Assembly (NCBI GenBank): GCA_025465405.1
Contig: JAODNL010000243.1
Span: forward strand, 1 to 5,514
Source: Pseudonocardiales bacterium
GTDB lineage: Bacteria > Actinomycetota > Actinomycetes > Mycobacteriales > Jatrophihabitantaceae
Length of the DNA stretch: 5,514 nucleotides
Direction: 5' to 3'
Under the pieces are notes generated by a model. The model was not told where the DNA came from, did not search any database, and was given only the letters and a program-made list of their open reading frames with translations. Of this stretch, positions 1-4,484 are shown piece by piece. Every line of letters begins with the position of its first letter. The first letter of the stretch is position 1. A program made the translations under genes and the position numbers.

Positions 1-222
1 AAGCAGGAAGCCGGCGAACGTCAACGTATAGGCGTTCAAGACCCAACCGAGCGCGTTCTGCGACATGCCCAGATCGCGCTGGATGTTCGGCAATGCGACG
101 TTCACGATGCTCACATCGAGCACCACCATGAACTGGGCGACGCAGACGACAGCGAGCACCAAAGCCGCTGGGCGGGTACGCGAAGCGTCGATACCACGAC
201 GCAGCGCGGATGATGCACTCAT
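1..222 (-). CDS. DHA2-family MFS transporter, N-terminal part (cut by window edge)
   Basis: This is the first 74 codons of a membrane exporter of the major facilitator superfamily, DHA2 (EmrB/QacA) type; the rest lies beyond base 1. An Arg-rich cytoplasmic N-terminus (residues 1-18) leads into a first hydrophobic helix (about 19-40) ending in the DHA2 signature VLDVSIVNVALP (34-45). IQRDLG follows, then a second helix beginning LGWVLNAYTL (58-67). Residues 34-74 match the corresponding stretch of the neighbouring transporter (residues 22-62) at 26 of 41 positions, so the two are paralogues in tandem. The ATG at 222 is chosen because the reading frame and family N-terminus begin there. No good Shine-Dalgarno sequence is visible (only CTGAG), and an in-frame TTG one codon upstream is an alternative. 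A 139-base gap separates it from the upstream transporter, so it may have its own promoter. Proton-driven drug export is known for the family; the substrate cannot be read. Confidence 0.9.
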   Translation of the reverse strand, partial: MSASSALRRGIDASRTRPAALVLAVVCVAQFMVVLDVSIVNVALPNIQRDLGMSQNALGWVLNAYTLTFAGFLL

Positions 223-227
223 CAACT

Positions 228-239
228 CAGACCGTTCTG
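228..239. promoter_or_regulatory. Imperfect palindrome just upstream of the partial MFS gene (possible operator)
   Basis: CAGACCGTTCTG reads CAGA-N4-TCTG and sits 6 bases before the ATG at 222. Its central bases are not fully symmetric. Its position would suit a repressor site, but it is short and no regulator gene is adjacent on this side. It is a weak candidate. Confidence 0.15.
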
Positions 240-248
240 TCGCTGGAT

Positions 249-266
249 TCGGGCGATCGCGCCCGA
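249..266 (-). terminator. Strong GC hairpin between the two MFS genes
   Basis: There is a perfect 7-base inverted repeat, TCGGGCG and CGCCCGA, around a 4-base loop. It lies 27 bases before the start of the partial MFS gene and about 95 bases after the stop of the full-length one. There is no T-run on either side, so it is not a classical intrinsic terminator. Actinobacterial terminators often lack the T-run, so termination of the upstream operon is possible. A leader hairpin or operator for the downstream transporter would look the same. Confidence 0.35.
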
Positions 267-325
267 TGAGCACGGACACAGTCGGCTGCTACACCACCCA
301 ACAGGCCCTACCACGCACAGCGCCG

Positions 326-351
326 GCCGAGCGGACAGTTATTCCCTCGGC
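326..351 (-). terminator. Weak hairpin just after the MFS stop codon
   Basis: A perfect 6-base inverted repeat (GCCGAG/CTCGGC on the minus strand) with a 14-base loop begins 10 bases after the stop of the full-length MFS gene. The loop is long and no T-run follows, so it is only a candidate end of the arsR-SRPBCC-MFS transcript. Confidence 0.22.
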
Positions 352-361
352 GGGTGACCTA

Positions 362-1819
362 TCAGCAGGAGGCTTCGGTCAGGACGTCGAGCTCAGCGGT
401 GACCGGATCATCCGCCGGCGCCGAAGGGTTCTCGAGCGCGATGAGGGCAACGGCGACCCCGCACAGCACCAGCGCCGCCGCGATCCAGAAGCCCAGGTGG
501 TACCCGCCCGTGAGCGCCGCCGGGAGCGCGTGACCGCTGTGCAGCAGCTGGCTGGTGCGTCCGGCGGTTACGGTCGCGAACACGGCGAGGCCGAGCGCTC
601 CACCAACCTGGCCGGTCGTGTTCACCAGACCCGACGCGAGACCGGCGTCCTGCGGCGACGCACCGGACATCGCCAGGCCCATCAACGGCGGGAAGCACAG
701 GCCGGCGCCGAGGCCGAGCAACACGAGTGACGGGAAGAGGTGCAGCCAGTACCCACCGCTGACCGGTGCGAAGGCGAACAGAACGAGCCCGACGGTGATC
801 AGGCTCAGGCCGGCGGCGCAGAGAGCCCGGCCGCCGAACCGCGTGATCAGCCGATCCGCGTACCGCACCGAGATCACGCCCATCAGCACCGACACCGGCA
901 AGAACGCGAAACCGATCTTCATCGGGCTGTAGTGCAACACGCGCTGCACATAGAGCGCACCGAGGAAGAACGTGCCGAACATGCCGGCCGCGCCGAACAC
1001 CTGGATGATGTTTGCACTGCTGAGGTTCCGTGATCGGAAGATACGCAACGGGACCAGCGGGTTGCTCGCGGTCGCCTCGCGCACGACGAAACCGACGAGC
1101 AGGACGAGGCTCGCCGCTCCGAAAGTGAGCGTCCGAGCCGAGCTCCAGCCATAGTCGGCGGCCGGCTTGACGATCGTGTACACGCCGAGCATGAGCGAAA
1201 CGGTGACGAGTGTCGCCCCACTGACGTCGATGCCTCCCCGCAGGCCGGTGCCCGCCCCCGAAGGAACCCAACGCCGGGCCAGCGCCGCCGTCGCGATGCC
1301 GATCGGGATGTTGATGAAGAAGATCCAATGCCAGTTGATGGCCTCGGTCAACACGCCGCCGGCCAGGAGCCCCACGGCGCCGCCCGCCGAGGCGACGAAT
1401 GCGAAGACGCCGATGGCCTTCGCCTGCTCGCGCGCGTCGGTGAACATCGTGACGATCATGCCGAGGATGACCGACGATGTGAGCGCGCCACCGGCGCCTT
1501 GTATGAAGCGCGCACCGACGAGCGTCAGCTGGTTCTGTGACAGCCCGCACACTGCGGAGGCCAGTGTGAAGACGCACAGGCCGATCATGAAAACGCGCAG
1601 CCGCCCGATGAGATCGCCGAGACGCCCGGCCAACAGCAACAGGCCGCCGAAGGCGATGAGGTACGCGTTGACCACCCAGGCCAGGCTGGCATCGGAGAAC
1701 CCGAGGTCGGCCTGGATGTAGGGCAGTGCCACGTTCACCACAGTCACGTCCAGGACGATCATGAGCATCCCCGTGCACAGCACATAGAGCGCGATCCATC
1801 GGGATCGTTCCGTCGTCAT
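362..1819 (-). CDS. DHA2-family (EmrB/QacA-like) MFS drug-efflux transporter
   Basis: This 485-residue inner-membrane protein, the usual size for 14-helix DHA2 proton-driven multidrug exporters, is complete. Hallmarks in order are VLDVTVVNVALP (22-33), the motif A loop GRLGDLIGRLR (65-75) between helices 2 and 3, RFIQGAGGAL (104-113), the glycine-rich helix 5 stretch ASAGGAVGLLAGGVL (143-157), WHWIFFINIPIG (163-174) typical of DHA2, and GLASGLVNTTGQVGGALGLA (393-412) late in the protein. The ATG at 1819 overlaps the stop of the SRPBCC gene as ATGA and is preceded by AAGGGG, 7 bases away. The open frame runs on upstream to 2182 but only across the SRPBCC gene, so that extension is not used. 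The gene ends with two in-frame stops, TGA TAG. As third gene of an ArsR-controlled operon it probably exports the compound sensed by the regulator; the substrate is unknown. Confidence 0.95.
   Translation of the reverse strand: MTTERSRWIALYVLCTGMLMIVLDVTVVNVALPYIQADLGFSDASLAWVVNAYLIAFGGLLLLAGRLGDLIGRLRVFMIGLCVFTLASAVCGLSQNQLTLVGARFIQGAGGALTSSVILGMIVTMFTDAREQAKAIGVFAFVASAGGAVGLLAGGVLTEAINWHWIFFINIPIGIATAALARRWVPSGAGTGLRGGIDVSGATLVTVSLMLGVYTIVKPAADYGWSSARTLTFGAASLVLLVGFVVREATASNPLVPLRIFRSRNLSSANIIQVFGAAGMFGTFFLGALYVQRVLHYSPMKIGFAFLPVSVLMGVISVRYADRLITRFGGRALCAAGLSLITVGLVLFAFAPVSGGYWLHLFPSLVLLGLGAGLCFPPLMGLAMSGASPQDAGLASGLVNTTGQVGGALGLAVFATVTAGRTSQLLHSGHALPAALTGGYHLGFWIAAALVLCGVAVALIALENPSAPADDPVTAELDVLTEASC
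1816..1819 (-). promoter_or_regulatory. ATGA stop/start overlap with ribosome binding site (SRPBCC to MFS)
   Basis: The TGA of the SRPBCC gene (1818-1816) shares bases with the ATG of the transporter (1819-1817). An AAGGGG Shine-Dalgarno sequence at 1832-1827 lies inside the SRPBCC coding end. This fixes the transporter start and suggests translational coupling. Confidence 0.8.
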
Positions 1820-2286
1820 GATGCGTCCCCTTGCTCCAGGTATGTCCCGAGGGCATCGAGAATCCCTCGGGTTCCTTCCTCCCGCTGTGCGTTCGTGTCG
1901 AGGCCGTCCAGGTACGCGCCCTGCTCGGTGAGGATGAACCGGGTGCCTCCCCCGTCGGCGACGAATTCGAGCGTCGCCACCGATACCGAGATACGCCGTC
2001 CGTCCATGGTCATCTCGTACGAGTAGACGACCCGCGAGTCCTCGACGATGTCCTGATAGAGCGCGTCGTACGTGAACGTCGCACCACCACCCGGGACGCT
2101 GCCGGCAAGCGACTCCCGGCCGCCCACGCGAAAGTCGATCACATGGTCGGCATTCTTCTCGATGTCCGGGTCCCCGAACCACTGCTTTTTCGCGTCGGGA
2201 TCGGCAAACGCGTTGAACACACGCGCAGGCGACGCTGGATACGTCCGGTCGATGACGAACGTGTCGTGGACAACGGTGCGACTCAT
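1816..2286 (-). CDS. SRPBCC / AHSA1 (START-like) domain protein
   Basis: This 156-residue soluble protein is a single START-like fold of the AHSA1 (Aha1 C-terminal-like) group, which forms a hydrophobic ligand pocket. Visible landmarks are the N-terminal RTYPASPARVFNAFADPD (14-31) followed by KKQWFG (33-38), which is the usual entry of the fold. FRVGGRE (52-58), the strand EMTMDGRRISVSVATLEF (91-108), LTEQGAYLDG (119-128) and a C-terminal helix REEGTRGILDALGTYL (135-150) complete it. The start at 2286 overlaps the arsR stop as ATGA and has AAAGGA 6 bases upstream, so it is preferred over the in-frame ATG at 2397 inside arsR. The stop overlaps the transporter start the same way. AHSA1 genes paired with an ArsR-type regulator are common in actinobacteria and proteobacteria, and their ligands are mostly unknown. 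Binding or shielding a hydrophobic toxic compound is an inference. No catalytic residues can be assigned. Confidence 0.92.
   Translation of the reverse strand: MSRTVVHDTFVIDRTYPASPARVFNAFADPDAKKQWFGDPDIEKNADHVIDFRVGGRESLAGSVPGGGATFTYDALYQDIVEDSRVVYSYEMTMDGRRISVSVATLEFVADGGGTRFILTEQGAYLDGLDTNAQREEGTRGILDALGTYLEQGDAS
2283..2286 (-). promoter_or_regulatory. ATGA stop/start overlap with ribosome binding site (arsR to SRPBCC)
   Basis: The arsR TGA (2285-2283) overlaps the SRPBCC ATG (2286-2284). The last codons of arsR carry AAAGGA 6 bases before the ATG, which serves as the ribosome binding site. This decides the SRPBCC start and supports coupled translation. Confidence 0.8.
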
Positions 2287-2648
2287 TGCTTTCCTTTCGG
2301 GTTCTTCGCGGTTGGCGACTCCGGAGGGAGGGTGGCCAGGAAGGTGCCGAGGCGATCGAGACGGCGTTCCCACATGGCTTTGCGTGCTTCGATCCACGTC
2401 TGAGCGGAGTCGAGCATCTTGAGCTCCAGGTGACAGGTCCGGACCCGGCCGACCTTCTCGGAGCGGACGAGACCGCAGTCCTCGAGGACCCGCAGGTGTT
2501 GATGAACCGCGGGCAGCGAGATCGGCAGCGGGGCGGCGAGCTGGCTTACCGACGCCGGGCCGTGCGTCAGCCGCTCGACCAGCTCGCGTCGCGTCGGATC
2601 ACCGAGCGCCTGGAACACCAGGTCGAGCTCGCCGGCATGCTTAAGCAT
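2283..2648 (-). CDS. ArsR-family winged-helix transcriptional repressor
   Basis: This is a 121-residue winged helix-turn-helix repressor of the ArsR/SmtB superfamily, probably a DNA-binding dimer. LDLVFQALGDPTRRELVERL (8-27) is the family's opening helix pair. SVSQLAAPLPISLPAVHQHL (33-52) contains the helix-turn-helix, with recognition helix about 44-57, and LEDCGLVRSEKVGRVRTCHL (55-74) forms the wing. The tail WIEARKAMWERRLDRLGTFL (85-104) is typical of ArsR proteins paired with AHSA1 domains. The metal-binding CVC motif of arsenic and zinc sensors is absent; the only cysteines are C58 and C72, so it is probably not a metal sensor. The ATG at 2648 is chosen over an in-frame ATG at 2678 because the latter falls inside the -35 box, while 2648 fits a leaderless transcript and the family N-terminus. 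It is the first gene of the operon and likely represses its own promoter through the adjacent palindromes. Confidence 0.93.
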   Translation of the reverse strand: MLKHAGELDLVFQALGDPTRRELVERLTHGPASVSQLAAPLPISLPAVHQHLRVLEDCGLVRSEKVGRVRTCHLELKMLDSAQTWIEARKAMWERRLDRLGTFLATLPPESPTAKNPKGKQ

Positions 2649-2659
2649 GTACTTAAGTA
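2636..2659. promoter_or_regulatory. Tandem CTTAAG palindromes: probable ArsR operator
   Basis: Two perfect palindromes abut: CATGCTTAAGCATG (2636-2649, 14 bases) and TACTTAAGTA (2650-2659, 10 bases). Both are centred on CTTAAG, with centres 12 bases apart, a little over one helical turn, so dimers would bind nearly the same face. They form an AT-rich island in GC-rich surroundings and occur nowhere else in the window. They cover the -10 region, the likely transcription start and the first five arsR codons. Binding there would block RNA polymerase. ArsR proteins are known to autoregulate through such promoter palindromes; that this protein binds here is inference. Confidence 0.7.
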
Positions 2660-2683
2660 TTCGGATCCGCGGCGACATGTCAA
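2656..2683 (-). promoter_or_regulatory. Promoter of the arsR-SRPBCC-MFS operon (probably leaderless)
   Basis: A consensus -35 box TTGACA (2683-2678) and a -10 box AATACT (2661-2656, 4 of 6 matches to TATAAT) are separated by 16 bases. ATACTT with 17-base spacing is a close alternative. Only 7 bases lie between the -10 box and the ATG at 2648, so transcription should start at or beside that A. The mRNA would be leaderless, which is common in actinobacteria. The -10 box overlaps the operator palindromes. Confidence 0.65.
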
Positions 2684-2725
2684 GTCGGCGGGTGGCTCGT
2701 CCGCCTGCCGCGCTCAACGATTGCG

Positions 2726-3552
2726 CTAATGGTCGCCTTGCAGCCAGTCCATCGCCGCCGCGCAGGCGTGCAGCACGGAGATGTGCCCGTCGTCGGGACG
2801 GGACCACAACTGTGACTGCGGCAGTCGTCGATGCATCCAGTCGGCGTGGGTCGGCGGTACGACTCGGTCTTGGCCGCCCTGTATCAGCAGCACCGGCGCG
2901 GTGATCGAACTGAGATCGAACCCCCAGGGCGCGACGAATGCGACATCGTCGTCGACGAGTCCGTCATTTCCGGCTGTTCGGCCTGTTGGGCATCTATGCC
3001 GAGAGTGGCCCACTGCGCCGAAAGCGCGTCCCAGTCAGCGGAGGTGAAGCTGGCCGGGTCGAACTCGTCGATCTCGGCGAACCGCTCCCTGGCCTCGCGC
3101 CCGTCCGCCGCCGCCCGCAAGCCGCCCGGCGCGATCATGCCCGCGAACCAGTCGAAGTCGTCAGTGAACGGCGCAAGCCCGGCCACGCAGACCACGCCCG
3201 TGACCCGGTCGGGGCTGATCGCGGCGCAGGCGAGCGCATGCGGTCCTCCTCCGGACGCACCCATCACCGCGAACTGCGCGAGCCCGAACGCATCGGCGAC
3301 CTGCCCGGCATCCCGTGCCGCCGACGCGACGCTCCGTCCAGGAAGCGGGCTGGAACCGCCGTGACCAGGCCGTCCGTAGGACAACAACCGAATCTCGCGC
3401 TCGGCTGCCGCGACGAGCAGCGGTTCCAGCAGCATCCCGGTCTGCGGCGAGCCGTGGTGCCAAACCACCACTCCGCCACGTCCACCGAGCCCGCTGTCGT
3501 AGGCCCGAACAACTCGCCCGTCTTCCAACCACACATCCCGACACACGACCAC
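2726..3552 (-). pseudogene. Alpha/beta hydrolase interrupted by a one-base frameshift
   Basis: Two reading frames together make one alpha/beta-fold hydrolase. The first (3552 to about 2975) holds WHHGSPQTG (31-39, oxyanion region), SYGRPGHGGS (58-67) and the nucleophile elbow VMGASGGGPHAL (96-107) with Ser100, then a cap region. It then runs out of frame to a stop at 2884 after 222 codons. The second frame (about 2975 to 2726) continues the fold with GNDGLVDDDVAFVAPWGFDL, then LLIQGGQDRVVP (acid Asp) and RPDDGHISVL (catalytic His). Adding one base near 2974, where CAGCCGG probably was CAGGCCGG, gives a continuous 275-residue protein with Ser100, Asp229 and His257. As written, the product lacks Asp and His and should be inactive. 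The cause may be a real mutation or a sequencing error. GTG 3552 is chosen as start because a promoter-like element sits just before it; GTG 3546 is an alternative. Reaction and substrate are unknown. Confidence 0.85.
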
Positions 3553-3558
3553 CCACCA

Positions 3559-3586
3559 ACGCTATCGGTGCCGCCGACGCCATCAA
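3559..3586 (-). promoter_or_regulatory. Candidate promoter of the hydrolase gene
   Basis: TTGATG (3586-3581, 4 of 6 matches to the -35 consensus) and TAGCGT (3564-3559, fitting TANNNT) are 16 bases apart. Six bases separate the -10 box from the GTG at 3552, again the geometry of a leaderless transcript. This supports that GTG as start but is only moderately convincing. Confidence 0.35.
3562..3573. repeat. 12-base direct repeat, copy 1 (overlaps hydrolase -10)
   Basis: CTATCGGTGCCG (minus strand CGGCACCGATAG) occurs here and again at 3598-3609, 36 bases apart. This copy touches the proposed -10 box of the hydrolase promoter, so a regulator site is conceivable. No cognate regulator is identified. 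Confidence 0.4.
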
Positions 3587-3597
3587 GACCACACGAT

Positions 3598-3609
3598 CTA
3601 TCGGTGCCG
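3598..3609. repeat. 12-base direct repeat, copy 2 (upstream of hydrolase -35)
   Basis: This is an exact second copy of CTATCGGTGCCG, lying 12 bases upstream of the proposed -35 box. The 36-base spacing is between three and four helical turns. Both copies fall in the non-coding gap between the reductase and the hydrolase. Confidence 0.4.
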
Positions 3610-3653
3610 GCGGTACGGACGGGGTGGTGATCTTGGCCGGTGCATCCGGGCTG

Positions 3654-3673
3654 AACAATCGCGTACTTCGCGA
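3654..3673 (-). terminator. Small hairpin with T-rich tail after the reductase gene
   Basis: On the minus strand, TCGCG-AAGTA-CGCGA forms a perfect 5-base stem and is followed by TTGTT, beginning 14 bases after the reductase stop. A second tiny stem, CGAG-AAA-CTCG, precedes it. The stem is short, so termination here is only plausible. Confidence 0.35.
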
Positions 3674-3687
3674 CGAGTTTCTCGCCG

Positions 3688-4368
3688 TCAGCGGGCGATC
3701 TTGAAGTTGGAGATCGGGGTGCCGAGGCTGGTCATCACGAGCAGCCTGATCTTCACCATCATTTCGGTGGCGCGGGCGGTGCCGATGCCGCCGAGATCGA
3801 TGATGTCGGTCCAGCCGAACGAGCTCAGCAGGTCGGTGACCACGTGCTTGGCCTCGGCGTCATCGCCTGACACGAAGACCGTGTGATCACCGTCAGAAAC
3901 CGACTTGGGCACGGTCATGACGTCGCCGACCATCGTGTTGAGCGCCTTCACCACGCGAGCGTCGGGGAACGCGCGCTGGATCTGTTCAGCCAGTGAGTCG
4001 CTGTCCTTGACGAAGAGGTTGGGCGGGAAACCTTGCGAGAAATCCAGCGGATTGGCGACGTCGAGCAGCACCCTGCCGGCGAGGTTGGCCGCGCCCGCGT
4101 CGGTGAGGGCGGAGATCGACCCCGCGCCCGAGGTGGCGTTGACCAACAGGTCCGCGCCCGCGGCGGCGTCGGCGAAGCGGGCGAGCTGGATGTGCGGATG
4201 TCCCTCGGCCCAGACGCCGTAGCCGGCATTGCCCATTCGGTCGGGCTCGGTCCTCTTGAGGGTGGCGGCCACGTCTCGCGTGCCGATGGCGACCTCGTGG
4301 CCCAGACCGGCCAGGCCGTCGGCCAGGGTTCGGCCGGCGAACCCGGTGCCCAGAACTGCGATCTTCAC
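3688..4368 (-). CDS. NADP-dependent oxidoreductase of the F420-reductase (Fno-like) family
   Basis: This 226-residue cytoplasmic protein is of the F420-dependent NADP oxidoreductase family, close to the usual length of archaeal and actinobacterial Fno proteins. The N-terminal Rossmann fold opens with IAVLGTGFAG (3-12), the GxGxxG nucleotide site. Next comes VAIGTRD (26-32), where Thr30-Arg31 suit the 2'-phosphate of NADP(H). LLVNATSGAG (74-83), LLDVANPLDF (100-109) and VVKALNTMVGDVM (138-150) follow, and the C-terminus ends GTPISNFKIAR (216-226), a family-typical tail. The start is GTG at 4368 with AGGA 5 bases upstream. It lies 116 bases downstream of the sigma factor gene on the same strand. 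Members exchange hydride between NADPH and F420 or act as related reductases. F420 use is not proven here, because many bacterial relatives share the fold without confirmed F420 activity. It may be a target of the neighbouring sigma factor, by position only. Confidence 0.9.
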   Translation of the reverse strand: MKIAVLGTGFAGRTLADGLAGLGHEVAIGTRDVAATLKRTEPDRMGNAGYGVWAEGHPHIQLARFADAAAGADLLVNATSGAGSISALTDAGAANLAGRVLLDVANPLDFSQGFPPNLFVKDSDSLAEQIQRAFPDARVVKALNTMVGDVMTVPKSVSDGDHTVFVSGDDAEAKHVVTDLLSSFGWTDIIDLGGIGTARATEMMVKIRLLVMTSLGTPISNFKIAR

Positions 4369-4388
4369 TGTGATCCTCGTCTTGGTCG

Positions 4389-4407
4389 ATCAGGCCGCCG
4401 ACCTGAT
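4389..4407. promoter_or_regulatory. Inverted repeat upstream of the reductase gene (possible operator)
   Basis: ATCAGG and CCTGAT form a perfect 6-base inverted repeat around a 7-base spacer, 21 bases before the GTG at 4368. The size suits a dimeric regulator, but no clear -35/-10 pair was found around it and no dedicated regulator gene is seen. Confidence 0.3.
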
Positions 4408-4464
4408 GGCCGGCGATCGGGTAGAGCGGGCTCAGGGCCCTCGATAGATAGACCACGTGTACCT

Positions 4465-4482
4465 GGCGGAGGAATCGCCGCC
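4465..4482 (-). terminator. Weak hairpin after the sigma factor stop
   Basis: GGCGG and CCGCC form a 5-base stem with an 8-base loop, starting 2 bases after the sigma factor stop codon. No T-run follows. It could slow or end transcription but is weak evidence. Confidence 0.18.
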
Positions 4483-4484
4483 GG

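Noticed and set aside
65..730. Long plus-strand open frames such as 65-730, 1831-2403 and 2938-3630
   Set aside because: They are antisense to clear genes, rich in Arg, Ala, Gly and Pro as expected from complementary GC-rich codons, and show no recognisable domains.
1820..2182. Upstream extension of the MFS reading frame to 2182 (606 codons in total)
   Set aside because: The extra 121 codons lie antiparallel to nothing but fully inside the SRPBCC gene in another frame, show no transporter sequence, and the ATG at 1819 has a good ribosome site and ATGA overlap.
2649..2678. ATG at 2678 as arsR start
   Set aside because: It falls within the TTGACATG of the -35 box, so it would not be on the predicted transcript; the added residues are not family-like, and ATG 2648 matches the usual ArsR N-terminus.
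2687..2705. GGCGG/CCGCC hairpin between the hydrolase and arsR as a terminator
   Set aside because: It is only 5 base pairs with a 9-base loop and no T-run, and it abuts the arsR -35 box; such stems are expected by chance at this GC content.
2884..3013. Programmed frameshift in the hydrolase
   Set aside because: The crossover has no slippery heptamer or following pseudoknot that I can see, and family hydrolases are single-frame; a deletion or sequencing error is simpler.
4441..4452. GATAGATAGA microrepeat
   Set aside because: It is only two and a half copies of four bases; too short to be meaningful.
4369..4484. ECF41-type target promoter (TGTCACA-N16-CGTC) ahead of the reductase
   Set aside because: Neither half of the motif is present at the right spacing on the minus strand.
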